Assembly (NCBI RefSeq): GCF_004769665.1
Contig: NZ_RQGG01000013.1
Span: 1 to 64,000, forward strand
Length of the DNA: 64,000 bases
Origin: Leptospira kemamanensis
GTDB taxonomy: Bacteria > Spirochaetota > Leptospiria > Leptospirales > Leptospiraceae
Direction of reading: 5' to 3'
The translations under genes and the position numbers were made by a program. The notes below the pieces were generated by a model. That model ran no database searches. It was not told where the DNA came from and was given only the letters and a program-made list of their open reading frames with translations. Below are positions 8,867 to 18,023 of the stretch, piece after piece (the stretch's first letter is position 1; the number at the start of each line of letters is the position of its first letter).

Positions 8867-11443
8867 ATGACTTCATCCTCTCCATCTCCTGTTCATACAA
8901 TAGAAGATTATTCACCAAACCTTTGGCTTACACCAAAGGTTCATTTACGGTTTGATTTAGATCCCCACCTCACAGTTGTCAGAGCGGATTACGATGTACA
9001 ATTAAATGGCAAATTGCTTGGTCCTATGTTTTTGCATGGGGAAAAATTAGAATTTTTGTCCCTGCGTTTGAATGGAGCTGTAGCGAATCCCAATGAATAC
9101 AAAATCACCGATTTGGGTTTAGAGATTTTACAACCTCCCGGAGAACATTTCCAACTCACCATCGAAAACCGAATTTGCCCAGATGAAAATACCTCCTTAG
9201 AAGGATTGTACAAATCTGGTTCGATGCTTTGCACTCAAAATGAACCCGAAGGGTTTCGTAAAATCGTCTACTCGGTTGATCGCCCAGACAATATGATGCG
9301 TTTTACTGTTACCATATCGGGTGATCCGACTTACTTCCCAGTGATGTTATCCAATGGAAATCTAATCAGAGAAACAGTTCCCGTAGAAGGAAAAAAGGAA
9401 GTGGTCTGGGAAGATCCTTATCCAAAACCAAGTTATCTCTTTGCTCTCGTGGCAGGGGAACTTGTGGAAACAAAAGATCAGTTTCTCACTCAATCAGGTC
9501 GAAATGTCACGCTTAAGATCTTTGTGGAAAAGGGGAATGAGGAGAAAGTTGGGTTTGCTTTTGATTCCCTAAAGAAGGCCATGAAGTGGGACGAAGATAC
9601 CTTTGGCCTCGAATACGATTTAGATCTTTTTATGATTGTGGCTGTGGAAGATTTTAATATGGGAGCGATGGAGAATAAAGGATTAAATTTATTTAACGCG
9701 AAACTCGTATTAGCTGACAAAAAATCGGCTACCGATGAGACCTTTGAATCCATTATGGCTGTGATTGGGCATGAATACTTTCACAATTATACAGGGAACC
9801 GAGTCACTTTACGCAATTGGTTCAATTTAACTTTAAAAGAAGGTCTGACTGTATTTCGGGACCAGTGGTTTACGGAAGATATGACAGATCCCCATGTCAA
9901 ACGGATCAAAGACATTCTGTTTTTGAAAGAATACCAATTTCCAGAAGACCAAGGCCCAATGTCTCACCCCATCCTTCCTAAATCATATACCGAGATGAAT
10001 AATTTTTACACTGTGACGGTGTATGAAAAGGGAGCCGAAGTGATCCGTTTGGTGTCCGAGATATTGGGACGAGAGTCATTCAAAAAAGGATTACAATTGT
10101 ATTTAACTCGTTACGACGGACAAGGAGTCACCTTTGAGGAATTTGTTTCTTCTATGGAAGAAGCGTATGGAAAACCGATCCCACTCTTACGCAATTGGTA
10201 TCACAGAAAAGGAACTCCCAAAATTCAAATCGAAGAGAGATTTGATTCCAAGGAAAACGAATGGGAGTTTACGATCACGGATCCAAATCCAGGGGAATAT
10301 CCACTTGTGTATGTGAATTCCTTTGCGGCCTTTGATCCCAATGGCAAACTCTTAGTAGAGGAGAAACGAATCCAAGAAGGACCAAAAGACATCCTTCGAA
10401 TCCCGGCAAGTAGCGAAGGAGAAAAACCAATTTTATCTCTCTTTCGTTCTCTCTCAAGTCCTGTGTTAGTCGATAATTTCCTTTCCAAAGAAGAAATCCG
10501 AATCCTTGCGGAAAACGAACCAGATGGGGTGTCTCGATTTTTCGCGTTTCAAAACTTAATTTTCTCTTGGTTTGCTGAAACTTTGTTAGAAGGAGATACG
10601 GTGAGTTTACATGAGATTTTGGAAGTTCTTAAATCTAGTTTTCAAAAACCTTGGGACAAAACCTATTTTAGTTTTTATCTTACCTTTCCTAGCTTGGGTC
10701 AAATCAGTGAACATTTACAATCATTTGATTTTGTCAAATTAAACCAAATGAGAAATCATGCATTGAGAACCATATCTCAAACCTTTACCAAGGAATTTCA
10801 ATTTTTGTATGAGGAAAATCGGAAAACAATTCCCACTCAAACCAAAGAAGAAATTGGAAAACGTAGATTAAAAAATGTGGCACTCTATTACTTGTTACAC
10901 GATCCAAGTCGTGGGTTTGAACATCTTGCTGTGACGCAACAAAGAGAAGCCAAACATATGAGTGAAGAAATTTCTCCACTTCGTTACTTAATTGAAGTAG
11001 ATTCAGCCGAAAAAGAAACAGCCATTTCGAATTTTTATGATCGTTGGAAACACGATGCCTTGGTTTTAGATGTTTGGTTTGCCGCCCAAGTTGCTTTTGG
11101 TGTTAATAAACGTTCTGTCGTGGAAGAGTTAGAATCAAATCCAAAATTCACTCAGAAAAATCCCAATAAAGTTCGGTCTTTGTATTTTAGTTTTGCGAGA
11201 AATCCACTTTCCTTTCATGAAGAAACTGGTTCTGGATACAAACTCATCGCAGAAAGAATCAAACAGTTGAATGGGATCAACCCACAAATTGCAGCAGGTC
11301 TTGCTAAACTGTTTTCACAAGCGTCAAAACAAAAAGGGAATTTGCCAAAAATCGCCAAACGTGAGTTAGAAGAGATTCAAAACCTCCCCCAAATTTCAAA
11401 AGATTTAGGGGAAGTTGTGGGAAAAATCATCCAATCACTTTAG
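8867..11443 (+). CDS. pepN: Aminopeptidase N (M1 family)
   Basis: An 858-residue zinc metallopeptidase that removes N-terminal amino acids from peptides in the cytoplasm. The M1 hallmarks are intact: the exopeptidase motif GAMEN at residues 266-270, the zinc-binding HEYFH at 302-306 and the third ligand Glu325 in LKEGL. Length and layout match the proteobacterial PepN group. A GGAGG sequence abuts the ATG, giving almost no spacing, but the N-terminal sequence aligns with known PepN starts. The final bases overlap the end of the convergent acyl-CoA synthetase gene by four. Confidence 0.93.
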   Translation: MTSSSPSPVHTIEDYSPNLWLTPKVHLRFDLDPHLTVVRADYDVQLNGKLLGPMFLHGEKLEFLSLRLNGAVANPNEYKITDLGLEILQPPGEHFQLTIENRICPDENTSLEGLYKSGSMLCTQNEPEGFRKIVYSVDRPDNMMRFTVTISGDPTYFPVMLSNGNLIRETVPVEGKKEVVWEDPYPKPSYLFALVAGELVETKDQFLTQSGRNVTLKIFVEKGNEEKVGFAFDSLKKAMKWDEDTFGLEYDLDLFMIVAVEDFNMGAMENKGLNLFNAKLVLADKKSATDETFESIMAVIGHEYFHNYTGNRVTLRNWFNLTLKEGLTVFRDQWFTEDMTDPHVKRIKDILFLKEYQFPEDQGPMSHPILPKSYTEMNNFYTVTVYEKGAEVIRLVSEILGRESFKKGLQLYLTRYDGQGVTFEEFVSSMEEAYGKPIPLLRNWYHRKGTPKIQIEERFDSKENEWEFTITDPNPGEYPLVYVNSFAAFDPNGKLLVEEKRIQEGPKDILRIPASSEGEKPILSLFRSLSSPVLVDNFLSKEEIRILAENEPDGVSRFFAFQNLIFSWFAETLLEGDTVSLHEILEVLKSSFQKPWDKTYFSFYLTFPSLGQISEHLQSFDFVKLNQMRNHALRTISQTFTKEFQFLYEENRKTIPTQTKEEIGKRRLKNVALYYLLHDPSRGFEHLAVTQQREAKHMSEEISPLRYLIEVDSAEKETAISNFYDRWKHDALVLDVWFAAQVAFGVNKRSVVEELESNPKFTQKNPNKVRSLYFSFARNPLSFHEETGSGYKLIAERIKQLNGINPQIAAGLAKLFSQASKQKGNLPKIAKRELEEIQNLPQISKDLGEVVGKIIQSL

Positions 11444-13314
11444 CTGTACATAGATTTGATCAAATCTATGTATTTGTCATGGATGATATTTCGTTTCATT
11501 TTGAAAAGGTTGGTGAGTTCATCACCAACTTCCATGGCTTTCGGTAAAAATCGGAAGTCTGAAAGTTTTTCAAAGGATTTGAAACCGTTTTCGGAAGAAA
11601 TTTGTTTTTTCACAATGTTTTGGTAGTATTGTCTCACCTCTTTGTTTTGGTTCAAATCCTCACCGTCTTTCCATTGTAAACCGGCCTCTTTCATCCGATC
11701 TTTATCAGGCCAAATCAGAGCCGTTAATGACTTTTGGTCTTGCCCGACGACAATCACTTGGTTGATCATCGCGTTTTCGAGGAGTAGGTTTTCGATTGGA
11801 ACTGGTTCCACATTTTCTCCCCCAAGGAGAACGATGGTGTCTTTGACTCGACCACGGACAGATAATGTATCGTTAAAGGAGATAAATCCAAGATCTCCCG
11901 TATTCATCCAACCATCCACAATGGCTTTTTTTGTGGCTTCTTCGTTCTTATAATAACCTTTCATCACTTGAGGGCCTTTGATGTGGATGACTCCCATTTT
12001 TCCTTTCGGAACAGATTCCCCTTGTTCATTTACAATTTCGACTGCAGTGCCATCTGGCCATTTTCCAACGGATCCTTGTACCACATGTCCCACAGAACGA
12101 ACCGAAATGATCGGAGCACATTCTGTCATTCCATATCCTTCATAAACAGGAATGCCGATCACATTAAAAAATTCATCTACGTGAGAAGGTAATGCACCTC
12201 CACCTGAAATGGTTCCCGTTAACTGACCACCTAACACATCTCTGATTTTAGAAAACACAAGTCCGTCTAAAATTTTTGCCAATAAAAATAAATTCAAAAC
12301 ATAACCAATGGAAACAGTTGTGTTTTTCATTCGTTCGAAAGGGGATTCTTCTTTTGTCAGAAGTTTATTTCCTGCTAAATAATCCTGACCATCTTTGAAT
12401 TTTTTGCAAATGTCATAAGCAAAATCAAAAAGTTTCTTTTTGTTTTCAGGAGCTTTTTCTAACTTTTGTTTGATGCCAAGGTATAAGTTTTCCCAAAGTC
12501 TTGGAGCAGACGCCATAAAACTGGGTTTGATTTTTTGGAAATCATCTCGAAGGTCTCGGATATTGGTATAAGCGATGGATGCACCTTCTGCAATGATCGC
12601 ATAATCGATGGCTCGTTCAAAGATATGCCAAACAGGAAGGATCGACAAAGTGCGATCAGAAGATTTGAGACCCACTCTTGGTGGCACCTTTACTACATTG
12701 TACACCATATTTTGATGGGTCAACATGACACCTTTTGGCATTCCTGTTGTTCCTGAAGTATAAATGATTGTAAAAAGATCATCTGGTTTCACTTGTTTGG
12801 ATCGAAGTTCCAAGGAAGGTAAGTTTTTACGAAGTATTTCTCCTTCTTTTACCAAGGTGGATAAATTCACAACCATAGGATCTTTGGATTGAAAGTTTGG
12901 ATCTAAGATGATTACTTTTTCTACTTTTGTATTGGAAAAAATAGGTTTTAAGCTATCATACAGCTTTTCATGTTCTACAAAACAATACTTACTCTCTGAG
13001 TGTGAGAGGATATATTCAATTTCTTGGGCAGTGGAATCGGAACCTCTTGGAACATTGACTGCCCCGTTTAACAAAGTAGCAATATCGGCAATCGCCCATT
13101 CCGTGCGGTTGTCTGCCATAAGACCAATGCGGTCACCAGGTTGAAGTCCCAATTGCAAAAGGGATAGGGCTAAATTTTCAGCTTCTTGAAAGATGTCAGA
13201 AAAGGTGCGTCCTTTGAAATTTTTGTTACTGTCTTTTGCAAAGAACATCTCCTTAGAACCATAGGTTCTTTTGGCATAATAAAATACATCATTCAGGGTC
13301 GTAAAATTTTTCAT
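11440..13314 (-). CDS. Long-chain acyl-CoA synthetase (AMP-forming)
   Basis: A 624-residue adenylate-forming enzyme that activates fatty acids to acyl-CoA. The P-loop-like motif YTSGTTGMPKG (about residue 190), the GYGMTE segment and the NTGDLGF motif are all present, and the length fits the FadD15/ACSL subgroup. Leptospira live on long-chain fatty acids, so this is likely part of central carbon supply. The ATG at 13314 is preceded by GGAG. It is 32 bases downstream of the TPR protein gene on the same strand and may share a transcript with it. Confidence 0.9.
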   Translation of the reverse strand: MKNFTTLNDVFYYAKRTYGSKEMFFAKDSNKNFKGRTFSDIFQEAENLALSLLQLGLQPGDRIGLMADNRTEWAIADIATLLNGAVNVPRGSDSTAQEIEYILSHSESKYCFVEHEKLYDSLKPIFSNTKVEKVIILDPNFQSKDPMVVNLSTLVKEGEILRKNLPSLELRSKQVKPDDLFTIIYTSGTTGMPKGVMLTHQNMVYNVVKVPPRVGLKSSDRTLSILPVWHIFERAIDYAIIAEGASIAYTNIRDLRDDFQKIKPSFMASAPRLWENLYLGIKQKLEKAPENKKKLFDFAYDICKKFKDGQDYLAGNKLLTKEESPFERMKNTTVSIGYVLNLFLLAKILDGLVFSKIRDVLGGQLTGTISGGGALPSHVDEFFNVIGIPVYEGYGMTECAPIISVRSVGHVVQGSVGKWPDGTAVEIVNEQGESVPKGKMGVIHIKGPQVMKGYYKNEEATKKAIVDGWMNTGDLGFISFNDTLSVRGRVKDTIVLLGGENVEPVPIENLLLENAMINQVIVVGQDQKSLTALIWPDKDRMKEAGLQWKDGEDLNQNKEVRQYYQNIVKKQISSENGFKSFEKLSDFRFLPKAMEVGDELTNLFKMKRNIIHDKYIDLIKSMYS

Positions 13315-13346
13315 GAATCGAGTCTGTCTCCGTAGGAGCTAAACTC

Positions 13347-14828
13347 TCATGGTTTGCGTACTTTATTCAAGTAATATTTTGATTTGTAGGATTTCCCCGA
13401 TTGGGTTTCTAAAAAAGGGAGAAAGAGGGGGTCTGTTTCTATTTTTTGGAACAGCTCTAAATCGATGAAGAGGGCTTGTTCGGCCCAGAGTTTTCCTTCA
13501 TTTTCTCGTTTGGTAGCATAAGAGGCTCTTGCCAATTTATAATACACAATTGGTAAAAACATTTTTTCCCCACCAACCAATTGCGCTCGTTTCAAATTGG
13601 TATAGGAGTCTTCAAAATTACCCAAACTCAATTCACAAGACCCTCTATAATAAAACAGAAAAAACCGTGCATAGGGCATTAATCGTTTGTAATTGAGTTT
13701 TTCCATACTCGCTAAACAAGCTTTAGGTTCTTTGGCCATAAGGTAGGCATATGCTAAATTTAAGGAAATTTCAGGGCTAATTTCTCCATGTACCTTTCGA
13801 TAAATTTCTGCTGTTTTTTTATAACTTTCTTTTGCGGATTGGAAATCATTTAAGACATATAAATAATAATAAGATTTGTATAGTAATACATCCAAAGAAT
13901 CGGATTCACAAACCCGGTAGGAAAAAAACTCATCTAAGGTTTTGGTAAAGGAAGTAAATTCTTTTTCGTTGTATTCAATGTTTGCAATTTTTTTTAATAA
14001 GGAACATGTGCGAAGGGTTCCATTGGATACTTCCTTTTTGTATTCTAAAAGGGACTTTCGATAAAACTTTAATGCATCTTTCCATCGTTCTTCGGATTCG
14101 AATTTGATGGCTTCTCTTTCTTCTTTTTCGCCTACTCCTTCACAATAATTTTCTTTATTGTTTTCGTAATAACAAATTCTTTCTTTAAATCCATTTTCAT
14201 TGGCGTCATATTCAATTCGTATCAGTTTACAATTTTGGAAATACCACCATTCATCGATTCCACCGAAATCATTTTTGTCTTTTGTGATTTCTTTTGGGCA
14301 ACCTGAGTTTGTATAATAAGTAAAACTATCTTTTTTTCCGTTTTTGGTTTCATCTTCTTCGGTGAGATAAAGTTGTCCATTTTGGTTATAATGGTCATAC
14401 CGAAATGGAAAAAATTCATTTTCATTTAAGAAAAAATGAATTTTCAAAAGGGCACTTCCATTTTTCCATCCTGAAAAACAGGTAAAACTAGGTTTGCCAC
14501 TTAAAAAATTTTGAGATAAATCTCCATATAAATCGGTTAGGTGGGACCTAATGTCTTCTTTGAGTCTAGGATAAGGAAAATTAGTATGATACTTTGCAAT
14601 GTATTTTTGGCAAAACCAAAATACTTCATGGTTTAAGGAATCTTTATAAATGGTAGCAGGGGCATTGGAATCAAAACCAAATCGAAATCGTTTCGGACTG
14701 AAATCATCCAATTCATATTTGTCTTTCGACTTTTGAATGGCCTCCCAATATTCCTCTAGAAGGGAACTTGCTTCCAGAGGAATTGTAAGTAAGAAAAATG
14801 TAAAAGTGAGAAAACGGAAAAAAATCAA
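13347..14828 (-). CDS. Exported TPR-containing hypothetical protein
   Basis: A 493-residue protein with an N-terminal signal peptide (about residues 1-21, ending near LEASS). Residues around 160-240 contain repeated short Asn/Asp-Gly turns (YNQNGQLY, TKNGKKD, FGGIDEW, ENGFKE) resembling EF-hand-like or MORN-like repeats. The C-terminal half (about 250-470) is built of helical repeats consistent with tetratricopeptide repeats, so a periplasmic scaffold role is likely. No enzyme motif is seen. Its start overlaps the end of the YopX-family gene by four bases, implying translational coupling. Confidence 0.65.
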   Translation of the reverse strand: MIFFRFLTFTFFLLTIPLEASSLLEEYWEAIQKSKDKYELDDFSPKRFRFGFDSNAPATIYKDSLNHEVFWFCQKYIAKYHTNFPYPRLKEDIRSHLTDLYGDLSQNFLSGKPSFTCFSGWKNGSALLKIHFFLNENEFFPFRYDHYNQNGQLYLTEEDETKNGKKDSFTYYTNSGCPKEITKDKNDFGGIDEWWYFQNCKLIRIEYDANENGFKERICYYENNKENYCEGVGEKEEREAIKFESEERWKDALKFYRKSLLEYKKEVSNGTLRTCSLLKKIANIEYNEKEFTSFTKTLDEFFSYRVCESDSLDVLLYKSYYYLYVLNDFQSAKESYKKTAEIYRKVHGEISPEISLNLAYAYLMAKEPKACLASMEKLNYKRLMPYARFFLFYYRGSCELSLGNFEDSYTNLKRAQLVGGEKMFLPIVYYKLARASYATKRENEGKLWAEQALFIDLELFQKIETDPLFLPFLETQSGKSYKSKYYLNKVRKP

Positions 14829-15205
14829 GACTTACTTTTCAAATAGAGATCATAAAGAATAGGATTTTCATAAGGATTACCTACTTTACGAATGGAAAAC
14901 AATTGTAAGAGAGGAGGACCATTTTCTAAGTAAAAAGCGCCATGTTCATTGTTATATCGTATAATGCCTGTATGTTGTGTGAGGTTTCCCCCTTTGGCAA
15001 CAGTATGTTCAATGATATCTTCTTCATATAGTTCTTTGTCATATTTATCTTTTAGACCAGTGAAACTATTGACTATGAAATTATCTTCATTTGAAATAGG
15101 TTGGCCGAACTTTAAAAGTTTGCCATCTAAAGTTAAACTAAAACCTTTTTGCGAAAATTCTTTTTCTTGTTTGTCCCAAACTCGGAAACGAATTGTGAAT
15201 GCCAT
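14825..15205 (-). CDS. YopX-family protein
   Basis: A 126-residue protein matching the YopX domain, otherwise mainly found in Gram-positive phages and prophages. Diagnostic stretches are the RFRVWDKQEKEF start, FTGLKDKYDKELYEEDIIEH in the middle and VGNPYENPIL at the end, in the right order and spacing. The molecular function of YopX is unknown. No other phage gene is nearby: it sits in an apparent operon with an exported TPR protein and an acyl-CoA synthetase, divergent from an orphan ParA. Domestication of a phage gene is the simplest explanation. Confidence 0.75.
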   Translation of the reverse strand: MAFTIRFRVWDKQEKEFSQKGFSLTLDGKLLKFGQPISNEDNFIVNSFTGLKDKYDKELYEEDIIEHTVAKGGNLTQHTGIIRYNNEHGAFYLENGPPLLQLFSIRKVGNPYENPILYDLYLKSKS

Positions 15206-15219
15206 AACTGGAACCAGTT
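15206..15219. promoter_or_regulatory. Perfect dyad upstream of the YopX-family gene
   Basis: AACTGGAACCAGTT is an inverted repeat of six bases each side of a two-base centre, placed directly before the ATG of the YopX-family gene in the divergent gap with parA. Position suggests an operator or a small hairpin near the ribosome-binding site; nothing more can be said. Confidence 0.3.
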
Positions 15220-15300
15220 TAAGTAAGTCAGAGTCCTTTCCAAGGAAAATTCAAAAAAAAATCAGTGGTCAATGTTGGAAATAGGGAAATTCTTTACCCC

Positions 15301-16074
15301 ATGAAGGTGATTTCGGTTTCCAATATTAAAGGTGGGAGTGGAAAATCCACGACTGCTGCCCATTTAGCATGTGCCTTAGCTAGACGAGGAAAAACTTTGG
15401 TTGTGGATATGGATATGCAAGGGGATCTTACCGATTTTTCTTTGCCTGACATTGACCTAAATGCCTTAGATGAGGCAAATGTGATGAGTGTTTTACTCGG
15501 TATGAAAAAAATTTCTGACTGCATTCGGAAAACGAAACAGTTTGATGTTTTGCCTTCCACATTAAGCCTTGCCAAACTCACCAAATACAATCCTGATTCT
15601 ACGAGTTTATGCCTTCAATTCAAACGGGCACTGGAGGAAATCCGGCAAAACTACCAATTTGTTGTGATCGATACACCAGGTTCTGCTAAACACGAACTCA
15701 CCACCGCTATTTATAATTCGGAACTTGTGCTTGTTCCAGTCACTCCCAGTAAATGGACCATTCGGGCTGTGAATTTGCTTTTGGATGAAATATCACAAAC
15801 GGAAACGATCTTTAGCCAAAAGAAAAAAATTGCCTTTGTTCCTTCCTGGTTTGGTACTTCCAAAAAACACAGAGAACTTTTGGAAAAATTAAAAGCCATT
15901 GAGGAGATTCCAACTTTAGGAGAGATTCCAAAATCGGAATCCATCAAAGTCAAAACGGAAAAACAGGAATCATTAAAAAAAGATACCAATGCTTGGTATG
16001 CCTTCGATCGATTGGCAGATGAAACCATCGCTCTCGTAGACCCAGAACATTCTATATCCAATCTACGTTTGTAG
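15301..16074 (+). CDS. ParA/MinD-family ATPase, orphan
   Basis: A 257-residue cytoplasmic P-loop ATPase. The deviant Walker A motif reads KGGSGKST at the very N-terminus, followed by VVDMDMQGD (A' / Mrp-type segment) and VVIDTPGS (Walker B). Such proteins position DNA or protein cargo by ATP-driven dimer binding to the nucleoid. No parB, parS-like repeat or replication gene is adjacent, so plasmid partition is unlikely and the cargo is unknown. The ATG at 15301 begins the conserved MKVISVSNIKGG sequence; the longer GTG reading adds a non-conserved leader. Confidence 0.8.
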   Translation: MKVISVSNIKGGSGKSTTAAHLACALARRGKTLVVDMDMQGDLTDFSLPDIDLNALDEANVMSVLLGMKKISDCIRKTKQFDVLPSTLSLAKLTKYNPDSTSLCLQFKRALEEIRQNYQFVVIDTPGSAKHELTTAIYNSELVLVPVTPSKWTIRAVNLLLDEISQTETIFSQKKKIAFVPSWFGTSKKHRELLEKLKAIEEIPTLGEIPKSESIKVKTEKQESLKKDTNAWYAFDRLADETIALVDPEHSISNLRL

Positions 16075-16145
16075 GATTTTGTTCGGAATTCTGGAATCTA
16101 CCACCTATCGCACGTTTGGTGATCCACTTACAGTCCAATTTCGAA

Positions 16146-17501
16146 TCAATTGGGATGTTTGCTCTGTGATTGGTGGACCTTTCTTTCGTTTGCAATTTCT
16201 TGGATGTGTTTGTCAAAACTTGGATGGTGTCTTAATATTTCTTGGAAGGCATCGCGGCTTAGCGTATAAACATCACAATAGGATCCAGCTTTGATGGTCG
16301 CTGTACGCAGGGAATCATCAATCAAACTCATCTCTCCGAAAAAAGAACCAGAATTCAGGGTGGCAAGGAGTTCCCCTGTTTTTTCTTTGATCACTTCCAC
16401 ATGACCTTTGGATAAAAAATACATATTATGAGGGACGTCACCTTCTCGAAAGATCATATCTCCTTTCATATAATACGCAGGTTTTAATTCTAATACCACT
16501 TCTCGTTTTAATTCTTCAGGGGCATGTTTGAAAAAAGGAACCACTGAAATCAAATGATTATGTAAAAACATCGATACATCTATTTTGATCCCAGAAGGAA
16601 GTTGGTCCCAGATTTCCGATTCATCAATTCCATGTTTGTTTTCCCATAAATTGACGTAGTAGGAACGGATCCGATTGGCAAGATGAGGTGGTATTTTTTT
16701 ATATTTGATAAAGGAATTAATGGTATTTAATTTTTCTTGGAAGGTAACTCGAGATATATCCAAATTGGAGAGAAGGGTTGCGATATTACCAATCACATAC
16801 CCATAAATTCCCACACCTAAGATCATCACACCCATGGTATAAATGGTTTGTTTGTTCGTGGTGGGAGTGATGTCTCCATAACCAATGGTGGTGAGTGTTG
16901 TGACTGACCAATACAAGGCTCGGATATAACGTGTGAACATGTCTTTGTCGGTAAGGAACTCTGGACTTAGGTGGATCCAACCACAAGCGACCCAATGGGC
17001 AAAAAGAGTGGTCCAATACACAAAGAAAATCAAACGGAAGGTCATCGGATTGATGACTTCCAATAACTTGAATCGATCTTCGGAATCGGCACCTAAGGCA
17101 AGCATCCGTAAGGATTTAAAAAGTTCAAAAACACGAACCGAACGCAAAAGTCGTAAGATCTTTAAACTATCGGTGACACCAAAATAGGCAAAGAAAAATC
17201 CACCGAATAAATCAAAGGGAAAGGCAGAAAGAAAATCGATGAGAAACCATGTTTTGAGATACGATTTGGCCACGATTTTGCGATTTTGGATGAGAAGTCT
17301 TTCTCTGATGATGGCCGTAAAGAAATTCAGGATGAGGTCGATTCCAAAGATGATTTGGATGAAGCGTTCCCATGCATTCACCCCTGAAGTCAATTTTTGA
17401 TGGAAAACAAGTCGAAGCGGTACTTCAATTGCAAAATAGGTGATGCAGATAAATACAAATAGATCCCAGATTCGTTTGTATGTAGAATTAGGATGGATCA
17501 T
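16146..17501 (-). CDS. Cyclic-nucleotide-gated potassium channel (SthK/LliK type)
   Basis: A 451-residue six-helix cation channel. S1-S6 span about residues 12-240, with a positively charged S4 (LRLLRSVRVFELFKSLR, about 117-132) and the potassium selectivity filter TIGYGD at 205-210. A C-linker (about 250-325) leads to a cyclic-nucleotide-binding domain with the phosphate cassette FGEMSL (388-393) and RTA (399-401). The architecture matches the spirochaetal channels SthK and LliK used as structural models of eukaryotic CNG/HCN channels. The start at ATG 17501 is chosen because the longer frame would run antisense through the divergent ybaB gene. Confidence 0.88.
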   Translation of the reverse strand: MIHPNSTYKRIWDLFVFICITYFAIEVPLRLVFHQKLTSGVNAWERFIQIIFGIDLILNFFTAIIRERLLIQNRKIVAKSYLKTWFLIDFLSAFPFDLFGGFFFAYFGVTDSLKILRLLRSVRVFELFKSLRMLALGADSEDRFKLLEVINPMTFRLIFFVYWTTLFAHWVACGWIHLSPEFLTDKDMFTRYIRALYWSVTTLTTIGYGDITPTTNKQTIYTMGVMILGVGIYGYVIGNIATLLSNLDISRVTFQEKLNTINSFIKYKKIPPHLANRIRSYYVNLWENKHGIDESEIWDQLPSGIKIDVSMFLHNHLISVVPFFKHAPEELKREVVLELKPAYYMKGDMIFREGDVPHNMYFLSKGHVEVIKEKTGELLATLNSGSFFGEMSLIDDSLRTATIKAGSYCDVYTLSRDAFQEILRHHPSFDKHIQEIANERKVHQSQSKHPN

Positions 17502-17580
17502 ACTCTTAGTATCGACAACGACAGTTTTATATTTGCTTTCTTTCTCAGAAAAAAAATCCTGAAATGGAAAAGAGGTACTT

Positions 17581-17901
17581 ATGTTCGGTGGAGCTGGTGG
17601 AAACAAGTTTGATATGCTCAAACAAATGAAAAAGATGCGTTCGCAAGTGAAAACGATGGAAAAAGAACTTGCTGGCTTAAATTTTGTAGGAATTTCAAAA
17701 AATAAACTTCTCTCCATCACTTTGGATGGAAAATTCCAAATGAAATCGATCCAGATTGAGGACGAACTTCTGGAAAAAAAGGATAAAAACCTTCTCGAAC
17801 GTTCCATCCAAGAAGCTTATACCAAAGCTTTACAAGATGCACAAGCTGGGGCCGCAAAACAAATGCAAGCCATGGGTGGATTTCCAGGACTCGGGATGTA
17901 A
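17581..17901 (+). CDS. YbaB/EbfC family nucleoid-associated protein
   Basis: A 106-residue DNA-binding protein of the YbaB/EbfC family, which forms a tweezer-like dimer and coats DNA; the spirochaete homologue EbfC of Borrelia is a global regulator. The core LDGKFQMKSIQIEDELLEKKDKNLLERSIQEAY matches the family in order (split here at residue runs for clarity: LDGKFQMKSI then DKNLLERSI). Glycine and methionine-rich ends (MFGGAGGNK, MQAMGGFPGLGM) are typical. It is not next to dnaX or recR as in many bacteria. AGAGG precedes the ATG, and a strong bidirectional terminator follows. Confidence 0.9.
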   Translation: MFGGAGGNKFDMLKQMKKMRSQVKTMEKELAGLNFVGISKNKLLSITLDGKFQMKSIQIEDELLEKKDKNLLERSIQEAYTKALQDAQAGAAKQMQAMGGFPGLGM

Positions 17902-17940
17902 ATCGATTCGATTTTTCGTTTCAAATCTTTTGCAAAAAGA

Positions 17941-17971
17941 AAAAGCCTACAAATCATTTGTAGGCTTTTTT
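17941..17971. terminator. Bidirectional intrinsic terminator
   Basis: Perfect 9-bp stem GCCTACAAA (17945-17953) / TTTGTAGGC (17957-17965) with a three-base loop, flanked by four A on the left and six T on the right, so it can end ybaB on the plus strand and the OmpA-like lipoprotein gene on the minus strand. Confidence 0.85.
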
Positions 17972-18023
17972 GTTTAGAGACAGAATTTTAAAAAATCCTG
18001 CCTCTCTCTCGTTTTAAGTTGGA

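Noticed and set aside
15301..16074. ParA as evidence of a plasmid or partition locus
   Set aside because: No parB, parS-like repeats or replication gene is nearby and all neighbours look chromosomal.
16079..16294. 71-codon plus-strand frame after parA
   Set aside because: Lies antisense over the channel gene end, no ribosome-binding site and no recognisable sequence.
17502..17807. N-terminal extension of the CNG channel frame
   Set aside because: It runs antisense through ybaB, has no conserved sequence, and the ATG at 17501 gives the expected S1 start.
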